A stretch of 64,000 bases of DNA, taken from the NCBI RefSeq assembly GCF_013385425.1, contig NZ_JACAQA010000018.1, positions 248,001 through 312,000 on the forward strand. Direction: 5' to 3'. The stretch is from Pseudomonas gingeri. GTDB taxonomy: Bacteria; Pseudomonadota; Gammaproteobacteria; Pseudomonadales; Pseudomonadaceae. Each line of letters opens with the position of its first letter. The stretch's first letter is position 1. Position numbers and translations under genes: made by a program. Positions 42,177 through 50,019 of this stretch are shown here, in pieces. The notes beneath the pieces were generated by a model. That model was not told the origin of the DNA and ran no database searches. It worked only from the letters and a program-made list of their open reading frames with translations.

Positions 42177-44792
42177 TTACGAGCGCTTGTCTTCCACCGT
42201 CCATTTGCCGCCGTCGTAGAACGCCTTCCAGCCGGTCGGCTTGCCTTCCACTTCGGTCTGCACGTACTGCTCCTTGGTCTTGCGACTGTAGCGAATGACC
42301 GATGGACGACCGTCCGGGTCCTTCTGCGGAGCATCACACAGGAAGTGGTACTTGGGATCGATCTCGTCCTTGTGGGGAAGGATCTCGATCACCAGCGGCG
42401 CGCGGGTTTCACGGTTTTTCGGGAACTGGCTGGCGGCCAGGAACAGGCCGGAAGCACCGTCACGCAGGATATAGGTGTCGTTGACCTTATCGCACTTGAG
42501 TTCCGGCATCTTCACCGGGTCCATCTTCGGCGGCGCCGCGTCACCGCTCTTGAGCAGCTTGCGGGTGTTCTTGCAGGTCGCGTTGGTGCACCCGAAGAAT
42601 TTGCCGAAACGGCCAGTCTTGAGTTGCATCTCGCTACCGCACTTGTCGCATTCCAGGCTCGGGCCTTCGTAGCCCTTGATGCGGTAGCTGCCTTCTTCGA
42701 TCTCGTAGCCGTCGCAATCCGGGTTGTTACCGCAGATGTGCAGCTTGCGCTTCTCGTCCAGCAGGTAGGCGTCCATCGCCGTGCTGCAGATCGGGCAGCG
42801 ATGCTTGCCGCGCAGCACCAGGGATTCCGATTCACCCTCGTCGTCGGCGGCGATTTCATCCCCCGGCACCAGGTTGACGGTGGCCTTGCAGCGTTCCTTG
42901 GGCGGCAGGCTGTAACCCGAGCAGCCGAGAAACACGCCGGTGGAGGCGGTGCGAATCTGCATCGGCCGGCCACAGGTCAGGCACGGGATGTCAGTCATCA
43001 CCGGCTGGTTGGCGCGCATGCCGCTGTCAGGGCTTTCAGCCACTTCGAGCTTTTTCTTGAAGTCGCCGTAGAACTCGTCGAGCACGTTCTTCCAGTCACG
43101 CTCGCCCTGGGCCACGTCGTCGAGATGCTCTTCCATGCTGGCGGTAAAACCGTAGTCCATCAGGTCGGAGAAGCTTTCCGAAAGGCGCTCGGTGACGATG
43201 TCGCCCATCTTCTCGGAGTAGAAGCGACGGTTGTGCAGCGCCACATAACCACGATCCTGGATGGTCGAGATGATCGCCGCGTAGGTCGAAGGACGACCGA
43301 TACCGCGCTTTTCCATTTCCTTGACCAGGCTGGCTTCGGAGTAACGGGCCGGCGGCTTGGTGAAGTGCTGGGTCGGATCGAGCTGGATCAGCTTCATCAC
43401 CTCACCCTGGGCCATGTCCGGCAGCACATCGTCGTCGCCCGGCTTGCTCATCTGCGGCAAGACACGGGTGTAACCGTCGAACTTGAGGATACGGCCCTTG
43501 GCACGCAGCTCGAAGTCACCGGCGGCGACGCTGACGGTGGTCGACAGGTATTGCGCCGGCAGCATCTGGCAGGCCACGAATTGGCGCCAGATCAGCTCGT
43601 AGAGGCGCTCGGCATCACGCTCCATGCCCGACAGCTTGCTCGGGTCGGTATTCACATCCGAAGGACGGATGGCTTCGTGAGCTTCCTGGGCGCCGGCCTT
43701 GCTGCTGTAGACGTTGGCGTTTTCCGGCAGGTACTTCGCGCCGAACTCGCCTTCGATATAGGTACGCGCCATCGCCACGGCATCAGCCGAGAGGTTGGTG
43801 GAGTCGGTACGCATATAGGTGATGTAGCCCGCTTCGTACAAGCGCTGGGCCATCATCATGGTTTTCTTCACGCCGAAGCCCAGGCGGTTGCTCGCGGCCT
43901 GCTGCAGGGTGGAAGTAATGAAGGGGGCCGACGGCTTGCTGCTGGTCGGTTTGTCCTCGCGCTTGGCGATGGTGTAGGCCGACGCCTTGAGCTTCTCCAG
44001 GGCCGCCATGGCCTGGGCTTCATTCAGCGGCTTGAACGCCTCGCCCTTCTCCCGCGCCACTTCGAAGCGCACCTTGGCGCCCTTGGCGGTGCCGAGGTCG
44101 GCGTGGACTTCCCAGTACTCTTCGGGGTTGAACGCACGGATCTCGCGTTCACGCTCGACCACCAGCTTCACCGCCACCGACTGTACGCGACCGGCGGAGA
44201 GGCCACGGGCGATCTTCGACCAGAGCAACGGCGAGACCATGTAACCCACGACCCGGTCGAGGAAACGGCGGGCCTGCTGGGCATTGACGCGATCGATATC
44301 CAGCTCGCCGGGCGCCGAGAAGGCTTCCTGGATGGCTTTCTTGGTGATCTCGTTGAACACCACGCGCTTGTAGCGGCTGTCATCACCACCGATGGCTTCG
44401 CGCAGGTGCCAGGCAATGGCTTCCCCTTCGCGGTCCAAGTCGGTTGCGAGATAGATGGTGTCGGCATCCTTGGCCAGGCGGCGCAGCTCCTCGATCACCT
44501 TCTCCTTGCCGGGAAGGATCTCGTAGCGAGCTTTCCAGCCGTGATCCGGGTCGACGCCCATGCGCGAGACCAGCTGCTTGCGCGCCTTCTCCTTCGCCGT
44601 CAGCACGGGGGCTTCGCCAACCGCCGCCTTGCCGCGCTTGGCAGCGGGCTCTTTGGTGGCACTCGCCGAACCGCTGGTGGGCAGGTCTCGGATATGGCCG
44701 ATACTCGACTTCACCACGTACTGGGTACCCAAGTACTTGTTGATGGTCTTGGCCTTAGCCGGGGATTCCACAATGACCAGCGATTTGCCCAT
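42177..44792 (-). CDS. topA: DNA topoisomerase I
   Basis: TopA relaxes negative supercoils by a type IA single-strand passage. The 871 residues include the TOPRIM start GKSLVIVESPAKAKTINKYLG and DLDREGEAIAWHL near 115, and the active Tyr in GYITYMRTDSTNL near 323. Zinc-finger regions follow in the C-terminal 250 residues (CLTCGRPMQIRTAS, CPICSTAMDAYL, CDKCGSEMQLKTGRFGKFFGCTNATC). A lysine-rich insertion (about residues 39-70, SGSASATKEPAAKRGK) separates the first TOPRIM elements, as is common in pseudomonads. It has its own strong promoter and terminator. Confidence 0.97.
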   Translation of the reverse strand: MGKSLVIVESPAKAKTINKYLGTQYVVKSSIGHIRDLPTSGSASATKEPAAKRGKAAVGEAPVLTAKEKARKQLVSRMGVDPDHGWKARYEILPGKEKVIEELRRLAKDADTIYLATDLDREGEAIAWHLREAIGGDDSRYKRVVFNEITKKAIQEAFSAPGELDIDRVNAQQARRFLDRVVGYMVSPLLWSKIARGLSAGRVQSVAVKLVVEREREIRAFNPEEYWEVHADLGTAKGAKVRFEVAREKGEAFKPLNEAQAMAALEKLKASAYTIAKREDKPTSSKPSAPFITSTLQQAASNRLGFGVKKTMMMAQRLYEAGYITYMRTDSTNLSADAVAMARTYIEGEFGAKYLPENANVYSSKAGAQEAHEAIRPSDVNTDPSKLSGMERDAERLYELIWRQFVACQMLPAQYLSTTVSVAAGDFELRAKGRILKFDGYTRVLPQMSKPGDDDVLPDMAQGEVMKLIQLDPTQHFTKPPARYSEASLVKEMEKRGIGRPSTYAAIISTIQDRGYVALHNRRFYSEKMGDIVTERLSESFSDLMDYGFTASMEEHLDDVAQGERDWKNVLDEFYGDFKKKLEVAESPDSGMRANQPVMTDIPCLTCGRPMQIRTASTGVFLGCSGYSLPPKERCKATVNLVPGDEIAADDEGESESLVLRGKHRCPICSTAMDAYLLDEKRKLHICGNNPDCDGYEIEEGSYRIKGYEGPSLECDKCGSEMQLKTGRFGKFFGCTNATCKNTRKLLKSGDAAPPKMDPVKMPELKCDKVNDTYILRDGASGLFLAASQFPKNRETRAPLVIEILPHKDEIDPKYHFLCDAPQKDPDGRPSVIRYSRKTKEQYVQTEVEGKPTGWKAFYDGGKWTVEDKRS

Positions 44793-44852
44793 GGATCAGA
44801 AAATTCCTGAATGCTAGAAGTGAGAGGCGGCCTGCGCCTGACGCGGCACCGC

Positions 44853-44881
44853 TATATATAGTGGCTACAAGGTGAGGTCAA
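44853..44881 (-). promoter_or_regulatory. Strong sigma70 promoter of topA
   Basis: On the minus strand TTGACC (44881-44876), 17 bases, TATATA (44858-44853). An almost consensus promoter about 60 bases before the topA start. Confidence 0.8.
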
Positions 44882-44906
44882 GCGCAGGGTTCTGCGCGAC
44901 CTCTCC

Positions 44907-45143
44907 TCAAGGCCTTGAAAAAAGGCTCGGTTCAGCTTGCACCAAAGCAAAGCGCGGGACCTGTTCGCCGTCAACCTCGACCGACTCCAGGAACATGCTC
45001 AAGGGACGTACCCAAAAGCCGTAATCGCCATACAGGGCTTGGTAGAACACCAGTTCCTCGTCGGTCTCGGAGTGCCGCGCAACGTTGAAAACACGGTACT
45101 GCGGCCCCTTGTAATGCTGATAGAGCCCGGGTTCCAATTTCAT
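44907..45143 (-). CDS. DUF1653-domain protein
   Basis: This 78-residue protein consists of a single DUF1653 domain: LEPGLYQHYKGPQYRVFNVARHSETDEELVFYQALYGDYGFWVRPLSMFLESVE. This small beta-rich family is widespread and of unknown function. ATG at 45143 starts the domain exactly; longer in-frame starts read through the upstream A/T-rich spacer. It lies between fadA and topA on the same strand, with a terminator after fadA. Confidence 0.88.
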   Translation of the reverse strand: MKLEPGLYQHYKGPQYRVFNVARHSETDEELVFYQALYGDYGFWVRPLSMFLESVEVDGEQVPRFALVQAEPSLFSRP

Positions 45144-45185
45144 GTATCGGCTCCTTACAAATAAAAATAAAAAAATTCGGAAAAA

Positions 45186-45216
45186 CAAAAGCCGGGGCAC
45201 CAGGCCCCGGCTTCCT
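45186..45216 (-). terminator. Intrinsic terminator of fadBA
   Basis: GCCGGGGC-ACCA-GGCCCCGGC-type stem (45191-45212); read on the minus strand it is followed by TTTTGTTTTT. It lies just past the fadA stop. Confidence 0.88.
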
Positions 45217-45228
45217 TCGACGAGACGC

Positions 45229-46404
45229 TTAGACGCGTTCGAAGACGGTGCTGATGCCCTGGCCGAGGCCAATGCACATGGTGGCTACCCCAAGGGTACC
45301 GCCATTCTGCTTCATCACGTTGAGCAAGGTGCCGGAAATCCGCGCACCGGAACAACCGAATGGGTGGCCCAAGGCAATCGCGCCGCCGTGCAGGTTAACC
45401 TTCTCGTTCATCTTGTCGAGCACTTTCAAATCCTTGAGCACCGGCAGGGCCTGTGCGGCGAAGGCTTCGTTGAGTTCGAAGAAGTCGATGTCGGAGATCG
45501 CCAGGCCCGCACGCTTGAGCGCTTTCTGGGTCGCCGGTACCGGACCATAGCCCATGATCGCCGGATCCACACCCGCCACGGCCATGGAACGGATCACCGC
45601 CAAAGGCTGGATCCCCAGGTCCTGGGCACGCTGGGCCGACATCACGATCATGCACGAGGCGCCGTCGGTGATCTGCGAAGAAGTCCCCGCCGTCACGGTG
45701 CCGCCCTTGGGGTTGAACGCCGGCTTCAAGGCCGCCAGGCTTTCCAGGGTGGTTTCCGGACGAATGGTTTCGTCGTAGTCGAACACCTTCAGGAAGCCGT
45801 TCTCGTCATAACCCTGCATCGGGATGATCTCGTCCTTGAACTTGCCTTCCACGGTAGCCTTGTGGGCCAACTGGTGGGAGCGCACGCCAAAGGCGTCCTG
45901 CTGCTCGCGGGTGATGCCGTGCATCTTGCCGAGCATTTCCGCGGTCAGGCCCATCATGCCCGAGGCTTTCGCCGCGTACAGCGACATGTGCGGGTTCGGA
46001 TCGACACCGTGCATCATGCCGACATGGCCCATATGCTCGACGCCGCCGACGACGAAGACGTCACCGTTGCCGGTCATGATCGCCTGGGCGGCGGTGTGCA
46101 GCGCGCTCATGGACGAGCCACACAGGCGGCTGACGGTCTGGCCGGCCGCGGTGTGCGGGATCTGGGTCATCAGCGACGCCATGCGGGCGATGTTCCAGCC
46201 CTGCTCCAGGGTCTGGTTCACACAGCCCCAGATCACGTCCTCGACTTCGTTCGGGTCGACCTTGACGTTGCGTTCCAGCAGTTTGCTGATCAGGTGCGCC
46301 GACATGTCCTCGGCGCGGGTGTTGCGGTGCATGCCGCCCTTGGAGCGGCCCATCGGAGTACGACCGAAGTCGACAATCACGACGTCTCTAGGATTCAAGC
46401 TCAT
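45229..46404 (-). CDS. fadA: 3-ketoacyl-CoA thiolase, fatty acid oxidation complex beta subunit
   Basis: FadA cleaves 3-ketoacyl-CoA with CoA to release acetyl-CoA. The 391 residues hold the active Cys in RLCGSSMSALH near residue 91, GHPFGCSGAR near 345 with the catalytic His, and the C-terminal GLGQGISTVFERV with the second Cys in ATMCIGLGQG. ATG at 46404 (SLNPRDVVIVDFGRTPMG) is the standard start; a GTG three codons earlier is an alternative. It follows fadB by 29 bases in one operon, the two forming the alpha2beta2 complex. Confidence 0.97.
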   Translation of the reverse strand: MSLNPRDVVIVDFGRTPMGRSKGGMHRNTRAEDMSAHLISKLLERNVKVDPNEVEDVIWGCVNQTLEQGWNIARMASLMTQIPHTAAGQTVSRLCGSSMSALHTAAQAIMTGNGDVFVVGGVEHMGHVGMMHGVDPNPHMSLYAAKASGMMGLTAEMLGKMHGITREQQDAFGVRSHQLAHKATVEGKFKDEIIPMQGYDENGFLKVFDYDETIRPETTLESLAALKPAFNPKGGTVTAGTSSQITDGASCMIVMSAQRAQDLGIQPLAVIRSMAVAGVDPAIMGYGPVPATQKALKRAGLAISDIDFFELNEAFAAQALPVLKDLKVLDKMNEKVNLHGGAIALGHPFGCSGARISGTLLNVMKQNGGTLGVATMCIGLGQGISTVFERV

Positions 46405-46433
46405 ATCGTTCACTCTCGCTCTAGTGTGGGCGC

Positions 46434-48581
46434 TTAACCGAAGAACCGCTGGCCAGTCTTGGCCATTTCACGCAGCTTCGCGGTCGGGTGGTACAGCGCG
46501 CCCAGGTCGGCGTACTGATCGGCCAGGGCCACGAATTCGGCGACACCGATGGAATCGATGTAGCGCAACGCACCGCCACGGAAGGGAGGGAAACCAATAC
46601 CGTAGACCAGACCCATGTCGGCTTCGGCGGCGGTTTCGACAATACCGTCTTCCAGGCAACGCACGGTTTCCAGGCACAGCGGGACCATCATCCAGTTGAT
46701 GATGTCCTCGTCGGTCACTTCACGCTGCTCGTAGATGATCGGCTTGAGCACTTCCAGCACCGACGAATCGGCGACTTTCTTCTGCTTGCCGCGCTTGTCG
46801 GTCTCGTAGGCGTAGAAACCCTTGCCGTTTTTCTGACCCAGGCGATTGGCTTCGTAGAGGGCATCCACCGCCGAACGGCGATCGTCCTTCATACGGTCCG
46901 GGAAACCTTCAGCCATCACGTCACGACCGTGGTGGCCGGTGTCGATGCCGACCACGTCCATCAGGTAGGCCGGGCCCATCGGCCAGCCGAACTTCTCCAT
47001 GATCTTGTCGATACGGACAAAGTCCACACCGGCGCTGACCAGCTTGGCGAAACCGCCGAAGTACGGGAACAGGATACGGTTGACCAGGAAGCCCGGGCAG
47101 TCGTTGACCACGATCGGGTTCTTGCCCATTTTCTTGGCGTAGGCCACGGTGGTGGCGACCGCTTCTTCGCTGGACTTCTCGCCACGGATCACTTCCACCA
47201 GCGGCATCATGTGTACCGGGTTGAAGAAGTGCATGCCGACGAAGTTTTCCGGACGCTTGAGGGCCTTGGCCAGCAGGCTGATGGAAATGGTCGAGGTGTT
47301 GGAGGCGAGGATCGCATCTTCCTTGACCTGGGCTTCCACTTCCGCCAGTACCGCTTGCTTGACTTTAGGGTTCTCGACGACCGCTTCAACCACCAGATCG
47401 ACGTGACCGAAATCACCGTAGGACAGCGTAGGACGAATGCCGTTGAGCACTTCAGCCATCTTCGCCGCGGTCATGCGACCTTTATCAACGCGACCGACCA
47501 GCAGTTTCGCGGCTTCCGCCAGACCCTGCTCGATGCCGTGCTCGTTGATGTCCTTCATCAGGATCGGCGTGCCTTTGGAGGCCGACTGATAAGCGATACC
47601 GCCACCCATGATACCGGCGCCCAATACGGCGGCCTGTTTCACGTCCCTGGCGATTTCGTCGTAGGCCTTGGCCTTTTTCTTCAGTTCCTGGTCGTTCAGG
47701 AACAGACCGATCAGGCTTTGCGCAGCCGAGGTCTTGGCCAGTTTCACGAAGCCGGCGGCTTCGATTTCCAGGGCCTTGTCGCGCCCGAAGTTGGCGGCTT
47801 TCTGGATGGTCTTGATCGCTTCGACCGGAGCCGGGTAGTTCGGACCGGCTTGACCAGCAACAAAACCCTTGGCGGTTTCGAAGGCCATCATCTGTTCGAT
47901 GGCGTTGAGCTTGAGCTTGTCCAGCTTCGGCTGGCGCTTGGCCTTGTGGTCGAGCTCGCCGGAGATGGCGCGCTTGAGCAGTTCCAGAGCGGCTTCCTGG
48001 AGTTTTTCCGGAGCAACCACGGCATCGACGGCGCCGACTTTCAGGGCGTCTTCGGCACGGTTTTCCTTACCGGCGGCAATCCACTCGATGGCGTTGTCCG
48101 CACCGATCAGGCGCGGCAGACGGACGGTACCGCCAAAGCCCGGGTAGATGCCCAGCTTGACTTCCGGCAGGCCGATCTTGGCGCTGCTGGACATGACGCG
48201 GAAGTCCGCGGCCAGGCACATTTCCAGACCGCCGCCCAGGGCGATGCCATTGATCGCGGCGACAGTCGGCACGGCCAGGTCTTCGAAATCGCTGAAAATC
48301 TTGTTGGCTTCGAGGTTGGCAGCGACCAACTCGGCATCCGGCAACTTGAAGTTGTCGACAAATTCGGTGATGTCGGCGCCGACGATAAAGACGTCCTTGC
48401 CGCTGCTGACGATCACGCCCTTGACGGACGCATCAGCCTTGAGGGTGTCCACGGCCTGGCGCAATTCGCCTAGGGTTAGACGGTTGAACTTGTTGACGGA
48501 CTCACCCTTGAGGTCGAACTTCAGTTCGACGATGCCACTTTCAAGAGCCTTAACCGTGATGGCTTTACCTTCGTAAATCAT
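46434..48581 (-). CDS. fadB: Fatty acid oxidation complex alpha subunit (hydratase/isomerase/3-hydroxyacyl-CoA dehydrogenase)
   Basis: FadB is a 715-residue multifunctional enzyme. Enoyl-CoA hydratase/isomerase occupies residues 1-190 (NGIALGGGLEMCLAADFRV; KIGLPEVKLGIYPGFGGTVRLPRL, with the catalytic Glu residues). The NAD-binding hydroxyacyl-CoA dehydrogenase follows at about 310-500 (AAVLGAGIMGGGIAY; HFFNPVHMMPLVEVIRG), then the C-terminal dehydrogenase domains. ATG at 48581 has GGAG 8 bases upstream. It is first gene of fadBA. A dyad near 48732 may bind PsrA, whose gene lies 9 kb to the left. Confidence 0.97.
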   Translation of the reverse strand: MIYEGKAITVKALESGIVELKFDLKGESVNKFNRLTLGELRQAVDTLKADASVKGVIVSSGKDVFIVGADITEFVDNFKLPDAELVAANLEANKIFSDFEDLAVPTVAAINGIALGGGLEMCLAADFRVMSSSAKIGLPEVKLGIYPGFGGTVRLPRLIGADNAIEWIAAGKENRAEDALKVGAVDAVVAPEKLQEAALELLKRAISGELDHKAKRQPKLDKLKLNAIEQMMAFETAKGFVAGQAGPNYPAPVEAIKTIQKAANFGRDKALEIEAAGFVKLAKTSAAQSLIGLFLNDQELKKKAKAYDEIARDVKQAAVLGAGIMGGGIAYQSASKGTPILMKDINEHGIEQGLAEAAKLLVGRVDKGRMTAAKMAEVLNGIRPTLSYGDFGHVDLVVEAVVENPKVKQAVLAEVEAQVKEDAILASNTSTISISLLAKALKRPENFVGMHFFNPVHMMPLVEVIRGEKSSEEAVATTVAYAKKMGKNPIVVNDCPGFLVNRILFPYFGGFAKLVSAGVDFVRIDKIMEKFGWPMGPAYLMDVVGIDTGHHGRDVMAEGFPDRMKDDRRSAVDALYEANRLGQKNGKGFYAYETDKRGKQKKVADSSVLEVLKPIIYEQREVTDEDIINWMMVPLCLETVRCLEDGIVETAAEADMGLVYGIGFPPFRGGALRYIDSIGVAEFVALADQYADLGALYHPTAKLREMAKTGQRFFG

Positions 48582-48934
48582 CAACTGATCTCCACGATAT
48601 GGAAGCTGAACAGTACACGTCGGACGCGAGCGGATGGTACGGCACTGACGTTACCGTCGATGCTACGCCAAGCCGCCAGGCACACCCGCCAACGCGATAG
48701 TCGGGATTCTGTTTGGAGCCGTCTGATCAGACAAACGCTCAATTCATACGCCCGTTTGATTTGGGTGTGGACACCTTCACGGAATTCGCGGCAATTGTCA
48801 ATTGCCGAAAACATTGCGAAAAAAACGACTTCCCGGTCATATTCCGGGCGTGAAAGCCCCCTGGGCACCTGGCTTTATGGCCGCCCATTCAGCGAATCAA
48901 TAGTGTAGCGGCGAGCGGCCGATCCCGCCTTGCG
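48582..48934. promoter_or_regulatory. fadBA upstream region with two symmetric elements
   Basis: GTCTGATCAGAC at 48721-48732 is a perfect 12-base palindrome. Next to it CAAACG at 48732-48737 mirrors CGTTTG at 48753-48758, with 15 bases between. The half-sites resemble PsrA half-sites, but the spacing is much larger than the 2-4 bases of the known operator. No gene is supported in this gap. Confidence 0.4.
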
Positions 48935-49372
48935 TCAAGCCAGGGCCTTGAGCACCGCCGCGATGGCCGGCAAGGCCTGGGCATCGCCGCGCTCGCCCCA
49001 ATACACGGCGATCATCTGCTTGTCCGCCTCGATCTTGTAGGCGTTGTCTGGCAACGTGCGCAAATGCGCCAGCAGCTTGTCATCGGTCAAGATTTCCCGC
49101 CATTGGTTGGCCCAGACTCCCGGGGCGGTCTGCCAATAGCACCAGCACGGGCTGTCGGCGCGCAGGCGCGGCCGATGGTATTGCGCACAGGGGCTCGGCG
49201 GCTCGTGAGGCAGCCAGTGCGGCCACTCCTGGGGCGCCAGTTGCATGCCCAGGCCGATGCGCCGCGCTTCCATGCGCACGGCCATCATCCCGCTCTGAAG
49301 GCGCGATGGACGCAACCAGGCCAGGGGACTCAATACCAGCGCGAGGATTGACACCACTATCCATACCGTCAT
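48935..49372 (-). CDS. Small membrane-anchored protein of unknown function
   Basis: This 145-residue protein starts with one hydrophobic segment (TVWIVVSILALVLSPLAWL), then a basic stretch and a soluble part rich in Trp and Pro (LAPQEWPHWLPHEPPSPCAQYHRPRLRADSPCWCYWQ), ending in a helical tail. It looks like a single-pass inner membrane protein with the bulk in the cytoplasm. ATG at 49372 is chosen because it places the hydrophobic segment at the very N-terminus. It is conserved next to the universal stress gene in Pseudomonas; no function known to me. Confidence 0.7.
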   Translation of the reverse strand: MTVWIVVSILALVLSPLAWLRPSRLQSGMMAVRMEARRIGLGMQLAPQEWPHWLPHEPPSPCAQYHRPRLRADSPCWCYWQTAPGVWANQWREILTDDKLLAHLRTLPDNAYKIEADKQMIAVYWGERGDAQALPAIAAVLKALA

Positions 49373-49475
49373 ATCTAACTCTCTCGATTCTTGATGAGCG
49401 ATGGGTTCGCCGCCGAACCAATCCGCTTGAAACCAGCCATACTTAAAGCTAATGCGATCCTCAGGAGTGCCTTTC

Positions 49476-49919
49476 ATGAGCTACGAACACATTCTGGTAG
49501 CTGTCGACCTGACAGAAGAATGCGACCCGGTCATCAAGCGCGCACGCGAACTGTCGGTCAGCAGCGGAGCCAAGCTGTCCCTGGTGCATATCGTCGAGCC
49601 CATGGCCATGGCGTTCGGCGGTGACGTGCCGATGGACCTTTCGCAGTTGCAGCAACAGCAATTCGACCAGGCCAAGGAGCGCCTCGATCGGCTGATCGTC
49701 AAATACCCGGAGGTCTCGCGGGACAACTGCCACCTGACCTACGGCCAGCCGCGCCAGGAAATCCACCATCTGGCCAAGGAACAGCATTGCGACCTGATCG
49801 TGGTCGGCAGCCATGGCCGCCACGGCCTGGCGCTGCTGCTGGGCTCCACCGCCAATGACGTCCTGCACGGTGCGCCCTGCGATGTGCTGGCGGTGCACCT
49901 GGTCAAACGCCCGACCTGA
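49476..49919 (+). CDS. Single-domain universal stress protein (UspA type)
   Basis: This 147-residue protein is a single Usp domain: EHILVAVDLTEECDPVIKRARELSVSSGAKLSLVHIVEP at the start and DLIVVGSHGRHGLALLLGSTANDVLHGAPCDVLAVHL at the end. It has the complete ATP-loop pattern G-2-G-9-G-S/T, so it is likely a nucleotide-binding, UspF/UspG-like form. ATG at 49476 has AGGAG 8 bases upstream. No Anr box is visible upstream, unlike the tandem Usp gene at 3945. Confidence 0.93.
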   Translation: MSYEHILVAVDLTEECDPVIKRARELSVSSGAKLSLVHIVEPMAMAFGGDVPMDLSQLQQQQFDQAKERLDRLIVKYPEVSRDNCHLTYGQPRQEIHHLAKEQHCDLIVVGSHGRHGLALLLGSTANDVLHGAPCDVLAVHLVKRPT

Positions 49920-49962
49920 TCCTACAGGTTCGCGCAAGTCATAAAATATCGGCAACACCAAT

Positions 49963-50004
49963 AAAAAGCCCGGCCCCCACGCAAATGGGGCCGGGCTTTT
50001 TTTT
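49963..50004. terminator. Bidirectional terminator between usp and uup
   Basis: AAAAAGCCCGGCCCC, loop ACGCAAAT, GGGGCCGGGC, then eight T. It is a 10-bp GC stem serving the convergent genes on both sides. Confidence 0.93.
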
Positions 50005-50019
50005 GTCACTGGCCGATCA

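Noticed and set aside
42168..44810. An 880-codon frame antisense to topA, and a similar 661-codon frame antisense to fadB (46488-48473)
   Set aside because: Shadow frames of GC-rich genes with repetitive His/Gly/Leu composition.
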